Source: Axinella damicornis (taxonomy: Eukaryota > Porifera > Demospongiae > Axinellida > Axinellidae). Taken from it: a stretch of DNA of 64,000 bases. A program made the position numbers and the translations under genes. The stretch lies in NCBI GenBank assembly GCA_963931865.1, contig OZ007505.1:13282868-13346867 (forward strand), read 5' to 3'. A model generated the notes under the pieces. The model was not told the origin of the DNA, made no database searches, and saw only the letters and a program-made list of their open reading frames with translations. Below are positions 31,246 to 43,162 of this stretch, one piece after another; position 1 is the stretch's first letter; each line of letters opens with the position of its first letter.

Positions 31246-31479
31246 GAGAACATTTGTACTATGGATTGCTTGTTTGTGGCACTCACACACAGATGAAAGT
31301 GTAGGTTTCCATAACTCTCCAGTAATATACTGCGCACACCAACCTTCCAGTAGTGGATCCATTCCGGACACAGTCTTGAGGAAGCTCTGAGTTTCGTCAT
31401 AGTAATTGGCGTAAGTGGTGGTGTAACCCTAGCTGCATCACTGTATCATAGTACTGCAACTGACGCTATGCCATGCATT

Positions 31480-31990
31480 GGGGTGTCCATATGACCAAAA
31501 TGTCAACTTGGCCTGGGATAAGGCAGTCTCCATCCCAAGGGATGTCTTGGGAATTCCTTGGGACAAATAGGACAACTTGGACATGGGATCTGACGGTCTC
31601 CATCCCAAGGGACGTCTTGGGAATTCCCACGATATACTTGGGACAAATAGGACAACTTGGACCTGGGATCTGGCATGCAGTCTCCATCCCAAGGGACGTC
31701 TTGGGAATTCCCACGATGTTCTTGGGACAAATAGGACAACTTGGACCTGGAATCTGGCATGCATTCTCCATCCCAAGGGATGTCTTGAGAATTCCCGTGA
31801 TGCCCTTGGGACAAATAGGACAACTTGGACCTGGGAAAGGCTGGGATCAGGCAGTCTCCAGCCCAGGGACATCTTGGGAATTCCCATGGTGACCTTAGGA
31901 CTACTGGGACAAATAGGACAACTTGGACTTGTGATGTGAACACAGGGACATATTAGGAATTCCTGGGATGTCCCAGGACAACCTCAAGAC
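31480..31990. repeat. about 87-bp minisatellite
   Basis: Five units with TCCATCCCAAGGGACGTC, TTGGGAATTCCCACGATG and GGACAAATAGGACAACTTGG. Several frames are open across it on both strands because of the repeat; I do not take them as genes. Confidence 0.9.
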
Positions 31991-32129
31991 TACAGGAATG
32001 TCCAGGAATTCCCTCTGCCATAACTAGGGATAACCACGGTAGTCCCTATTTGTCCTTCTGTCCTACACTGTAAGTTGTCCTAAGAATCCTAGGGATATGC
32101 GATGGCAATCCCGGACAACCCTGAGTTAG

Positions 32130-32713
32130 TTACCTTCATTGGAATGTGCATCATTGTCTTCTGTCCGACAGATATTTTCATTGCGGTAGCCATGAAGAGC
32201 TAGGCCTTGCTTTCCGAACAATACAATTTTATCAGGGACTTTAACCTGATTGGTCTCCATGACTCTCTGTCCATGATCACGCTGATGGATTGAGAAGGAT
32301 TCTCATATCTAGCCAAGAACTCGGGTCATTCTCGTCATGGAGGAGAGATGGTAACTTTTCGTGCCATGAGCAGATGCCTTCTGCAATATCTTTCCCCAAG
32401 ATTTGAAAGGCTTTTTCACAAACTGCCCAAGATCTTGCCCTCCAACCTGTTTTGGTGCACAGGCTCGGCAGTATACACCATCATCATGTTGACTGTAATG
32501 AAGCCAAGGGTACTGCTTCAACCAAGATGGTTGAAACTGTTGGTATGGAACAGAATCGGAAGGACGTGTAGAATCAGGCTCTGTGGTCAAGACACAATGC
32601 TTGTTTTCCTGGCTAAGTTGATGCAAGTCGGCATGTGACTGGACGAATTCCCAATATCGTTCTAAAGAGTGGGGGCAGACTGAGAGGACGTACTGGAAGT
32701 AGACTGGGAGCAT
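32130..32713 (-). pseudogene. hAT-type transposase N-terminal fragment (TTF/BED finger)
   Basis: The minus strand reads FQPSWLKQYPWLHYSQHDDG, VYCRAC, FVKKPFKSWGKILQKASAHG and YHLSSMTRM. This is the TTF-type zinc finger that starts many hAT-related proteins (ZMYM1/DUF4371 class). After a frame change near 32300 it continues EFLARYENPSQSISVIMD. In a third frame it reads VLFGKQGLALHGYRNENICR, TEDNDAHSNEG and a donor (GGTAACTAAC). The catalytic part is not found downstream of the donor. Inactive fragment. Confidence 0.75.
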
Positions 32714-33887
32714 GTACTGGTGTGAGTGGCTACAGTGTTTGATGAACCTACAGAATAATTATTAGTTGTACATGAATTGACTAGAGTGTTCCATTGGACA
32801 TTGCTATTAGGATCACATGTAGAATCTGAGGCAGAAGGAGATGCAGTTGTTTGAGAGTTTTCAGGCCCCCCGAATTATCAATTTTAGATTGCTAAATAAT
32901 TGCTGGAGTCTCTTCCCTGAAAGTGACCCAGAACAAGAAGTTGCCTACTACAGGTCAACCTGAGGCTGCCTGCATGCTGGCTAAACATGGTGTCATAGTC
33001 CCTCCAGCCTTCCCCATTGCGCTGTTGGGACTCCCAGATCCGAAAGATCATATATGCCCAGAGTTAAACACAAAGGCGTACTTCCCGAAACACTGAAGCG
33101 AATTCAACAGGTCAGGCACCTCTCTCCAGCTGGCCCTTTACTCTGCTGGTGGACCCCTCCTGGCCATTGGTCACCCAGCGCCTCTCTGCCTCAGTATTAT
33201 CCGTCAACAGGTCGGCCATGTCCACAAACTCCCCCTTTTAGATCTTTGCTCAGTTAAGCTGGAATTTCTGGAAAAGACGTAACCAATGATTAACTGGTGG
33301 GGAGATATCTCCTGTTTGTCATGGCCTTAGTACCGGGTCGGGCGTAGTGCAGAGGGGGTCACTTGACACAGAGTGGCTCAGCTCCGCTTCCTAAAACATA
33401 GCAATCCCCATGCCAGACAGTGCTACCACTGACGGCTTTCTCCCCGGTGCAGACCCTGGGAGGGATTGAGGGCTTGAAAGCCACCCTAGCTCCCCCTTTC
33501 CTCTTCGTAGCTGCATCTGCCACGGTAAAGTTGCACACTTTATTTGTTGTTGAAGGGGACAGTCCCAATCTTTCGACGGTGATCCTTCATTAAACTACCT
33601 ATTGCACGGACTGCCAAACTGTACCTCGGGGTTCTTGGAGCGGAGGCTCCTGCAAAAATCCTGTGTCTTCTGGCTCAAACTTGCCATTGTCTTCGCTTTC
33701 TCTTCAATGTAACAGCAATGTGCTTCTCCAACTGGATACGCTTTTTCCACTGCTACTCGTGTGGTCACATGCGAACAAAGTGAAGTTAACCCATACAGTA
33801 CATACACACCATAGACAAAGACATTGAAAAGTTGGGTTTGGTCTGTTTCCTTTCAGAGGCAGCTTGGAGACCATCCTTAGTGTTTGC
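32714..33887. other. gap with weak gag-like traces
   Basis: On the minus strand at 33050-32885 the text FRIWESQQRNGEGWRDYDTM resembles the WxxYDxxFRxQ stretch of invertebrate retroelement gag proteins. At 33807-33595 the text ASLSQKTQDFCRSLRSKNP is unrecognised. Too little for a call. Confidence 0.25.
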
Positions 33888-34137
33888 TACCGTAGTCGCA
33901 CGTTATTAGGTGCAGCTCACCTATAGGTGCATGTTCACTGTTAGGCACAGGTTCGACTCTCGTCTCAGTTGAGTAGGATCGGAAGAAGACTTCAGCACAG
34001 AGTGGAAAAAGCTAGGATTCCAAATGAAGCACACTTCCTATTCAAGAAATGGTCATTCTAAATCAAGTGCATCTCATTATTAGGCGCATATTTTCTTCCT
34101 GTGGTGATATAGGCGTATGTGCCTATAGTTAACGGTA
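33888..34137. mobile_element. MITE with TACCGTAGTCGCACG ends, copy 1
   Basis: The left end TACCGTAGTCGCACGTTATT recurs at 38853. This copy has a weaker right end (GTTAACGGTA). The interior shares CAGCTCAC, CAGGTTCGACTCTCGTC and GAGTGGAAAAAGCTA with 38853-39125. A third fragment lies at 39534-39600. Confidence 0.75.
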
Positions 34138-34925
34138 ATTATGTAGCCTTTTTCCCAGGCTAAATTGTAGGCTATGAGGCTACTAGTTATGCTGTGTCAA
34201 CACGTGCAAGAGAATGTGAGCAGAAATCTGTAGTGTTTTGATCAGCCTATCCATACCTGGTAGGACTGGCAGTGAGTGTCCTAAGAGTTTGTAACTTGGA
34301 CATGTTGGATCCCACTCTACATCAGCTCACACTGATGTGCTATGAATACCGGGCTAAAGTAGCACGTGAGCACATGAACTGTGACAAATCTGTGTAATTA
34401 TTAGAGCAGAGGGCACCCAGGCAAACTTTCCAGTGGAACAAACGTAGGTACTAGCCATCAAAGCAAACAGAGTGCTGAGTGTAGTATAATGTATGTGTCG
34501 CACGTTTTTGGCAATATAATGATGCCAATGTTTGGGAGGTAAGGTACTGTATGTATGTTGTAATTTGCATAATTGCAATGTCTTGACTGTGTTGATGAGT
34601 AGTCATTAATGCGGGAAGGCTCCTTAGAACACTCTTTTAGGTTGTGCAGTTTGTGGATTTTGGTATAAAGGATCTCTTAAAGAAAGTGCCCAGTAAGATG
34701 TACTACCCATGGGCACTGTGGTATATGATACTCATATATAGGTACCACCTACTCAAGTTGGTCATATATAGTGTCCATTCTGATAGCATCTTTCCCAAGG
34801 TTCAGCATTGAAGCAATCGCCACAGCTTACTCCAGCCTCAGCTGCCTTCAGCAGAAGTTACAGGCGCCCACTGCTATGTGGGCGTGTACATACACTATCT
34901 GAATTTTGTATCCCCTTTCACTTAG
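34138..34925. other. gap, nothing recognised
   Basis: Short open frames without domains. Confidence 0.4.
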
Positions 34926-35070
34926 GGCTCATTATGATGGCTTGGTGGAGCAGTGTGACCATGGAGGGCTACTTACAGCACCTGGTGTGGGGGACTTCTG
35001 CTGCACACAATTCACCGAAGATGGCTGCTGGTACGGGGCAAGAGTTGAAGTTGCTCTCAAACAGTGATTT
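34926..35070 (+). pseudogene. Tudor-domain-like exon
   Basis: After an acceptor (TTTCACTTAG) the frame reads AHYDGLVEQCDHGG, then GVGDFCCTQFTEDGCWYGAR. The second part matches the start of a Tudor domain (GxFCxAxFxEDxxWYRAxV). The frame hits TGA eleven bases before a good donor (TTTAAG before GTACGT), so it is broken or my frame choice is wrong. Which Tudor protein this belongs to is not clear; a link with the eIF2D exons downstream is not expected. Confidence 0.4.
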
Positions 35071-35692
35071 AAGGTACGTACATGGCTCTATCCCATAGTG
35101 GATTTTGAAAGTTATAATGCCACTGGCTGCCTAAACCAATCAGATGAGAGCTTTACAACCATTTTGGAGCTGTAGGGTACATATTTAAGCAGCTTACCAG
35201 TCATCTGTCAACCCGATTCCAAACCAGACTGTTGATGTATTAGTTTCCACGTGCTCATACCTGACCTGAAGGGTTGGTATCCTTGGTAAGCTGGTTGTCG
35301 TAAGGTGAATAATGCACCACTCGTTTCATTAGCACATAATTTTCGTCAGAAAAAATTGCAGAGTCAATACTCTGTTGACCTATATATGAGTACACATTGT
35401 GCAATCACTTAGATAGCTGTCATAACATCTGCAAGCAGTGTTTGCACCTACTTACCACTGTACACAAGGCACTTATGTGAAGTACCTCAATTAAGTTATA
35501 GTTATATACCAGCACAGCTCACAAGTACTCTGCCTTTCATGGTATCAATAACTCTTGATGGGTGTAAGTAGCAATACTGAGATCCATGCCAGTGGAATGT
35601 TTGACTTTTTACCTTCTCTGCTGGTACTTTTCACAGGGGATGAGTTACATCATACCCCCTGTGCTGTACTACACACATCACACACACACTCA
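35071..35692. other. gap, nothing recognised
   Basis: No repeat or exon seen. Confidence 0.4.
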
Positions 35693-35699
35693 CACACAT

Positions 35700-35767
<68 letters not shown>

Positions 35768-35882
35768 CACTCACACACACACACACACACATGTACACAT
35801 ACACACACACAACACACGCACACGCGTGCACACACACATCACACACACACACACACACACGTGCACACACACGCACACACGT

Positions 35883-35952
<70 letters not shown>
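35693..35952 (+). repeat. CA microsatellite cluster ending in an acceptor-like AG
   Basis: About 260 bp of CA with a few ATC, GTG and GCA interruptions, ending ACACACAG. The next 39 bases (VTDTVRPQLDNYN frame) end in a donor (AAC before GTGAGG), so a small exon may follow directly. Confidence 0.9.
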
Positions 35953-35953
<1 letters not shown>

Positions 35954-36294
35954 CACTGACACTGTGAGGCCACAGCTGGACAACTACAACGTGAGGAGAC
36001 AAAGGGTGTGTGTGTGCAGGTGCGTGTTCATGTGTGCTTAATCAACCCTAGCTTGCTTTCTTTCCCACACCACACTACCCACATAGCACTAGCCTCATTC
36101 TCAGCCCAGCTTTGCTTTTTGTCGCATACTGTACAAAAAACGGGGAGAGAGCCTGGAAGATTTCATTACGTGCATGATGACGTACTATGCGTGGTTTTAG
36201 TATTATGCATGGTTTTGGTGATCAAATTTTTGCCCATGCACAACAACTAATACTTTTACAACATGAACACAGCTAATGCTTCCTGTGTGCACAG

Positions 36295-37846
36295 ATCTGA
36301 TGCTGCCTGGTGTGGTAGATGCTGGGAGAGGAGGACTCGGTGTGGAGGGAGTATCAAGAGCTCAAGTGTGTGCCATTAACTTCATTGGGAATAGGTGAGC
36401 ACTCTACCAAAGAGAGCTAGTTATGCTTGAGCATAATAGCATTGTGGATTAGGGTTGGGTGGTATTGCGTTTAGCCCTGTTCGATTATGATTACCTTGTT
36501 ATTTTCGGCATTACAATAAATTGCTGTGAGATCCGCCTCCCGTGTTTTAACCCTTTAACCACCTAATTGTTCCCACCAAGACAACACATTTTCATGCATT
36601 CAGCGCACACCACTTTCGTAGGTACTCCTCTCCCGCAGCATTCGCTCCTCAGCGGCCAAACTTGCTGGGGCCCGCACACATGGAGAGACCCCTCTGGCAA
36701 TACCATTAATGATATTCATGACCCCCCACAAGCCCAGCAATCGGAGCTCAAAGTTGGATGTCAGCCGGATTTTCGCCCAGCATTTCCCTAAACTTGGACC
36801 AGATCTGACTGATGGCACACCTTACACCACCAATTTGCATGTTTTCTTGAGGCCCTGGGTAGGGTCTATGAATATCATTAAAATCTAAAATCCTCGGGTC
36901 AATGGATCTCATTAAAATCAAAAATGCCCACGACAGGCGAAGGGGGGCTGCCGCCCCCCACTTGTATGTTTAGTGGGGGATGCGCACCGAAATCTGACCA
37001 AATTTTTGAGTTTGTCCCTCAAAAGTCGTCCCTAGGCCCTCTGAAGCCTTTTTGGTCTCTTTTTTTGACTGACGAGAAGCCCTATAAGTGCATAGGGTCT
37101 AAAGGACGTCTATAGACGTCAATGGGGCTTAAAGGGTTAACTACCAACTGACATCACTGCATGCATGTGGCCACCCCCTCCTAGCCATGCAGTGTAGGAG
37201 AAAAGGCCTGTCAACTTCGCGAGTTCAAACTGTATACGGATGTAACGTCGCAACAATTGCATACCTCATTCAAGCAGTGGAAGTCCATGTGATATTTTCA
37301 CCAGTTGACAATGGTCCTTTCCTGCTCGTGGAGACAACTGTTTGCTGCAGGTTCTGTGATGGAAGGCAAGCAGAAGACAAACGAACAAAACAATTGTGCA
37401 GTGGCTACACTAGCGCGATCGAGTGATCGACTATTGCAATGAGTGGGCGTGACTGTGACGTTTCAACACATGACGCAATTGGGTTTACTGTTGTCATGTG
37501 ACAGCATTCTGAAATCTGATTGGTTCGGCCAACACTCTGGCAGCGGAAGTAACTGCTTAAGTTGCCATGCAGGCCTTTTCTCCCTTACAGCCTGGGAACG
37601 AGGCTATCCCCCTCCGTGTTTGCATGGTGCAAGTGATCAATGATTGGAAGTGGGGAATGAGGCTACAGTAGCGGTAGTGTGCACTGTGAGGTCTTCACAG
37701 TTCATGTTGTACTCTCCTGTGTATGTGTGTGTGTGTAGGTCTCCTGTGGGCGTGGCAGTGGCTCTGATGGCGTGGGAGGTGATGGTGGGGAAGGGGATGA
37801 GAGGAAAGGGCTTCAGAGTAGTACATCTCTACGAAGACCATCTCTG
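36295..37846 (+). CDS. EIF2D: eIF2D (ligatin) exons, PUA region
   Basis: eIF2D binds the 40S subunit and delivers or removes tRNA in a non-canonical way. Exon 36295-36394 reads DLMLPGVVDAGRGGLG and AQVCAINFIGNR and ends AG before GTGAGC. Exon 37739-37846 continues in phase with SPVGVAVALMAWEVMVGKG, MRGKGFRVVHLYEDHLW and ends CTCTG before GTGGGT. This is the PUA-domain stretch of eIF2D, in family order and without lesions. The upstream exon (LYPTVY-like block) and the later winged-helix exons were not recognised. The intron between the two exons contains a TTAA element (36547-37140), and the second acceptor follows a TG run. Live gene or fragment cannot be decided from this window. Confidence 0.8.
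36547..37140 (+). mobile_element. TTAA-flanked 0.6-kb element, copy 2
   Basis: TTAA at both edges, CCCTTTAACCACC and inverse-like AAAGGG ends, close to 29992-30601 throughout. It sits in the eIF2D intron. Confidence 0.9.
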
Positions 37847-37849
37847 GTG

Positions 37850-38000
37850 GGTTGGTGGTAGAGAGGAGGGAGGGAGGGTGGTAGAGAGGAGGGAGGGAGG
37901 GTGGGAGCGAGGGAGGAAGGGAAGAAAGGGAGGAGGACAGGAAGGAGGGAGAAGGGCGGAAAGGAGAGTGGGGAGGAGGACAGGGAGGAAGATGGTGGAC
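37850..38000. repeat. GGGA/GGAGG purine tract
   Basis: An almost pure A/G stretch of GGGAGGGAGG and GAGGAC words directly after the eIF2D donor. The open frames on both strands are composition artefacts. Confidence 0.85.
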
Positions 38001-38388
38001 AGGAGGAGAGAATGTGCCGAGTCAGGCACTCTCTCTGCAGAGAAAGCACACCGTCGTTCATACTTCACTGTGTGAATCAGCCTTTGTCAGGTTGTAATAG
38101 TGATAGTGCTTGAGTGTGCTGCCATGTGCATGTGATTTTTGGTTACGCTAGGTACACTTTTGTACATGGTATTTTGTGAGTTATGCTTGCACTACAATTA
38201 TGAAGTGGTGTTTACCTTGGCCATGTATTACAGCTAGCAGTCAGCCCTACTCCATGAATGTGTTCTAGCTCGTACGTACTGTATATCTTCTAAAAATTCG
38301 GCAGGTTTTTATTAATTATTCATAAGCCTTGCCGAAATAAAATCGCTAAATTTGTACCAAATGCAGAAGTGCCAAATAATTATAAGTG

Positions 38389-38571
<183 letters not shown>

Positions 38572-38572
38572 A

Positions 38573-38818
38573 GGAAATGGGGCTGGAGCCGGTCAGACTG
38601 ACCCTCGCCCAGAGAACAGGCAAGAAGAAGGTGACACTGCATGGTCAACAACCGAGACAACTCCCAGGCGGAAATTGCCAACAGATTTGCATCTGTTAGC
38701 ACAACAGGTGACCAATGAGGTTGACTCTGGGTCTCAAGAGCACATGATGACATCATCATTGCAGCAGAGGAGCCACAATGACGATGATGTCATCTTGTGT
38801 GTCTATTGTACCTGATTC
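38573..38818 (+). other. possible exon after the CA repeat
   Basis: Two frames are open. One reads EMGLEPVRLTLAQRTGKK and KVTLHG and stops at 38701; it resembles the start of the SUI1 domain of eIF2D (TLAQR, KKVT). The other is open for 80 codons (GAGAGQTDPRPENRQEEG) and ends CVYCT. Neither joins the exon at 37739-37846 in phase, so the assignment is open. Confidence 0.25.
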
Positions 38819-38852
38819 AAGTTAAAGGGCTTCGTTTCACTGCTATTTCGGC

Positions 38853-39125
38853 TACCATAGTCGCGTGTTATTAGGTGCAGCTCACTTATAGGCGCATATT
38901 CATTGTTAAGCGCAGGTTCAACTCTCGTCCCAGGTACTCGCTGTTAAGCGCTGCAGTCTTCCTGAAACTGCCATTTTCGATCCAACAGAGTGGAAAAAGC
39001 TACAGTTCGAATTGAAGCCCACTTCCTAGTCTAGGAATGTCATTTGTTATTAGGCGCATCTCGCTTATTGGCACATTTCATGTGGAGTTGTAGGCGCATG
39101 CGCCTAATGACGTGCGACTACGGTA
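38853..39125. mobile_element. MITE with TACCGTAGTCGCACG ends, copy 2
   Basis: Starts TACCATAGTCGCGTGTTATT and ends GACGTGCGACTACGGTA, an inverted pair of about 25 bp including GGCGCA words. Both this copy and 33888-34137 are preceded by GCT and followed by ATT. Confidence 0.85.
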
Positions 39126-40942
39126 ATTCAATCCATGACTAGGCATAACTACATTGGCTCCACCTGTTCATGGTCACAGAGTCCTTTCAAGAACAGGAAA
39201 CGCGAGATGGCTGCTAGAAAACGGTCTTATCCCACCCAGCATTTATATAGTTCTCAGACGTCGTTACTATTGGTTTTTCCAGCTAATTCGGCCGCACCTC
39301 TTCGCGATCAAAGTCATGGTATACGGGCATACACAAACTCTGTATATGCAGTAACACCTGTTCACCCTAATACCCTAGCTATTGTAGCTGCATGCTTATC
39401 CTTCCAGAACACCTCTAGGTTTTATAGTGTATCAGACAATTAGCCTTGTTACCAGGCCATTCCCACCACCAATATTTTGACAGTATGAAATACGGTGGGG
39501 GAAGGCCTGGGAGATCTGGTCACGTATTGTTGATCCAACAGTCTAGAGAGTGGAAAAAGCTACAATTCGAATTGAAGCCCACTTCCTATTCTAGAATGTT
39601 GTTTGTCTCACTGATGTACCTCCTGTGTACTAATTAATTGGCATCGCTGGATTGCCCTGATTTTCACCTACAGAATGTGCTCTATGAAGTACTTAGATGA
39701 TAGTTCATGATTGGGTACATTAGCTTGTTGTGTTCCAGAGTTACATACCAGTGAAGTTTGTCCATTTCCCCCTAGTACATTCTCTGTGGGAAATGGGCGA
39801 ATGTCCCTGGGTCATAACTCCTCACAGCAATCCAAATATGTTGATTAATGAGTACATGGGAAGTTACATCAGAGGAAACGCTCCTAGTAGTGGTGGTGCT
39901 CACTCACATGACATAAAGATCAACCTTTTTCCCTCCAGGTTACCTATGTTTGTGCAAACATCTAGTCTGAGGGATGTAGCACAATTATAATGGAACAGTC
40001 TCTATGGAATTATGTTGTAGTTGACCTTGGAATTATGTTGTAGTTGACCTTGGAATTATGTTGTAGCTGACCTTGCATTCATGTATAATGGTTTGATGTT
40101 TTAGGGACATAACGTCACTCTTCTTTGCATGATTTCCGAATTTTGTGACGATGGGCCGGCGTTGCTGGTGTTGCTGCACCTACCTCTGGCTGCTCTGTAT
40201 ATTGTGTTGCTATGGAAACAGCAGGTGACATTCCATTAATGTAGCACTTGGTCATCCACGGTACTGGCCACTGTAGATATAGTGACAGGTGCTGCTCAGA
40301 AGAGGTGCATGCATGCACATCAATACGGCCTGCCATGTCAGAGGTGTACATGTATTATCAGCAATTCCTTGAATGGAACTGTCCTATACCGGTCACTTGC
40401 ATGTTATACTGCAAGCAACAAATACTGCATGGGGTGAGAAGGCCTGCGGGGAACAAGGCTATACTTCAAGGGAGCTTGTATGCTGAACACTCGATCCATG
40501 CAGTGTACAAGCTGGCTTCCATAGTGATTCAGTCATTATAATGAGTTTGCATAAACTCAAGCTGCAGCTGTGTATACACCGTATACTAGTCTCGGGCCTG
40601 GGAACAAGGCTAATTAATACCGTATAGGCATAGTCATGCAGTAAGTGCATCAGTATACAACAAGATTATAAATTATGCATTCCAGCATACACCATAGTAT
40701 TATAGGCATGCAAGTCCGCATAAATAAATTATCTGGGTTAAAATGTTATATATAATTATGTTCATAATAAAATTAGCTGATTGTGTAATCAGCTGGAGGC
40801 AACATGCATCCTATAGCTCTCTGACAGCAATGTCCAGCTCTGACCATGAAGCAGCAAGGTAGTACCTGTAACAGATCTAGAGGTAGGGTATCCATGCAAG
40901 TAGGAGTACAGTATAACGGTTTGATCATCCTATAGACCTAAT
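39126..40942. other. gap with short repeats
   Basis: At 40014-40078 a 26-bp unit (GGAATTATGTTGTAGTTGAC) is repeated three times. At 39439-39510 is a truncated member of the TAGCCTCGTTCCCAG MITE family; half-ends of it lie at 40440-40455 and 40592-40613. A 102-codon and an 86-codon frame at 39135-39443 and 39730-39990 show no domain. Confidence 0.5.
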
Positions 40943-41018
40943 TAGCCTTGGTCCCGTGGAGGCTCTCTCCTCAAAACCCATGCCATAGTTTGAGGAGAGA
41001 GCCTGGGACTGATAGACT
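40943..41018. mobile_element. hairpin related to the TAGCCTCGTTCCCAG family
   Basis: TAGCCTTGGTCCC then GAGGCTCTCTCCTCAAA pairs with TTTGAGGAGAGAGCCTGGGAC. The right terminus is altered (TGATAGACTA). Confidence 0.6.
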
Positions 41019-41439
41019 AGCTGGTACAATACGTACGTACTTTTCAATGATGAACTTCTAGGAGATATTGCCCAGTCAGTTCCACGTGCATGCAAATGCA
41101 AATGCTCACAAACGCACTCGCTGTCCCACAGTGCAATGCATTCCCCTAGTTACCTTACCTTCCATATGGGGAAACTCGGTGCCACGGAACTTCTGGATGT
41201 CTCTCTCTCATGTCCCTCCACGATACCATTTCCAGTAGCGAACTTTGAACTTTTCAAGCCGCGATTCCGGGTGGGGTCTGGGATCCAGACTAACGCAATC
41301 CCCCATGTTGCATGTCGCTCAGTTTAGCTCTATTGTTTTCTATAGACGTTTTTATACCTAGTCAACATTAATTTTCGCTGATGAGGTAGCTACACCAGAC
41401 TCAATTGACCACACCATGACTAGCCCCACCCCCATGCCC

Positions 41440-41745
41440 CACTCACCAGCCCCACCCCCATGCTCCCACCCACCAGCCCCACCCCCATGCTCCCACCCAC
41501 CAGCCCCACCCCCATGCTCCCACCCACCAGCCCCACCCCCATGCTCCCACCCACCAGCCCCACCCCCATGCTCCCACCCACCAGCCCCACCCCCATGCTC
41601 CCACCCACCAGCCCACCCCCATGCTCCCACCCACCAGCCCCACCCCCATGCTCCCACCCACCAGCCCCACCCCCATGCACCCACCCACCAGCCCCACCCC
41701 CACCCCATGCACCCACCCACCAGCCCAACCCCCCAAGGCTCCCCA
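41440..41745. repeat. 27-bp minisatellite
   Basis: About ten units of CACCAGCCCCACCCCCATG plus CTCCCACC, open in several frames on both strands (MLPPTSPTP on plus). A period of 27 keeps any frame open, so coding is not inferred. Confidence 0.9.
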
Positions 41746-41799
41746 CCCACCACCAGCCCCTCCCCCTAGGCTCCCACCCCCCCAGGCTCCCACCCCACC

Positions 41800-42367
41800 C
41801 AAGTTGTGGGAGGTTCAGCTTGGGTAAAGTTAAGGTGAAGGCTCACCTCACCTTAACCTCACCCGAGCTAAAACTTAGCCCGAATGACTTCGGCACAAAT
41901 GGACTCGCTTTATATACCCCGCAGAAGCTTGCCGGCAACGCGCGCGCCGGTGCAGGTAAAGCTGTAATTTGATTGGTTGGTATCCGCGGTTTCGAATTTT
42001 GGCGGGAACCGGAATCTGCCGTCTCTGTCGTTTTTCTTCTGTCTCCAATGGCGTTGGCCTCCTCCGGTGAGCCCTCTTCCATTGGCGCTCCCTCTGTTGC
42101 TGCCCTTGTAGTTGACTCCAAATGCTTGTTCCGGAATCGCCGGACTTCATTCCGCTTGGGAATAAGTTTGAAGCGTCTGGGAACGAGGCCGAGGTTGTTG
42201 GCTATGTAGAGACTGTAGTTCTGTTTGTAGCCCATCTAGTCGAAAGTCCGAGGTTGTTGTCGTGACAGTTGGAAGTTCCATCTAATCGAAAGTCCGAGGT
42301 TGTTGCTGTGTCAGTTGGCTTGAGACTGTAGCTACTAACGGTTCTGTTTGTAGCCCATCTATTCGAA
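41800..42367. repeat. short inverted and tandem repeats beside duplication A
   Basis: TTAAGGTGAAGGCTCACC / CTCACCTTAACCTCACC near 41830-41865 is partly inverted. At 42225-42370 the phrase CCCATCT(A/T)(G/T)TCGAAAGT with CCGAGGTTGTTG is repeated three times. No gene. Confidence 0.5.
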
Positions 42368-43044
42368 AGTAAGCTAAGTAAAGAGAGTTAGAGAGAGAGT
42401 GGGAGGAAAGAGAGGGAAAGGTAAAGAAGGAAGGCAGGGAGATGTCAACACTCTTGTATACTTAGGGAGTTCATAAAAATCCTTCCATGCAGCTAAGTTA
42501 TGAATGAATGTAGTCACCATTGTGAATGTGTTGTGTCCTGTCTACTGTGACTTAATTGTAGGCATCTAAAAGTGTCATTGGTGATGGATTAACCTGATCC
42601 TGTGTTTCTGTGGGTGGCTACAAGGTGTTTGACGATCCATGCACAGTAGAAGTGAAGAGCTAGAAAGTGAGTGGTGTGTGGGAGGAGAGGGATATAGGTG
42701 CATGGATGCATGAGGCTCCTATTCAGCAGATAGCTCTTAAACTGAGGAAGAGCATGGATGTGTGGTATGCTATCTTAATGTCACGGTATGTCCATGGACA
42801 TGATATGCCATAGCAGGACTTTTAAGGGTGGGTAATGTGTGCATGCATGTGTGTACATATTAGGGGGGAATTGCATGGACTAATTTTGGATAGTGTGTTC
42901 TGTTGACTTCACTCTGTTGCCTGTTTAAATTTATCTCCCTCCCGTTCTTCTCACCGCAGAAGACAATGCATCACCGGAGGTGAGGATGGGGTGAGCATGA
43001 ATGAGGGAGGAGATCGACATGGACTTGAGTTCTGTCTGGCAGGT

Positions 43045-43162
43045 AAGGGGGAAAGGAAGGGGAAGAGAGGAGAAGGAGAGGGGGAGGGAGAGGGGAAGGG
43101 AGGAGAAGGAGAGGGGAAGGGAGGAGAAGGAGAGGGGAAGGGAGGAGGAGAGGGAAAGTGGA
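43045..43162. repeat. 19-bp purine minisatellite in copy A
   Basis: About five units of GGAGAAGGAGAGGGGAAGG. Copy B has about twice as many (57365-57628). Confidence 0.9.

Noticed and set aside
31438..31943. Three open frames of 100-149 codons
   Set aside because: They follow an 87-bp tandem repeat; no domain.
35555..36041. Thr-His and Cys-Val repeat proteins
   Set aside because: All frames are products of the CA microsatellite. The same holds for 17452-17771 and 38312-38815.
41358..41972. Six overlapping frames of 100-170 codons on both strands
   Set aside because: A 27-bp minisatellite keeps any frame open; there is no start context or domain.
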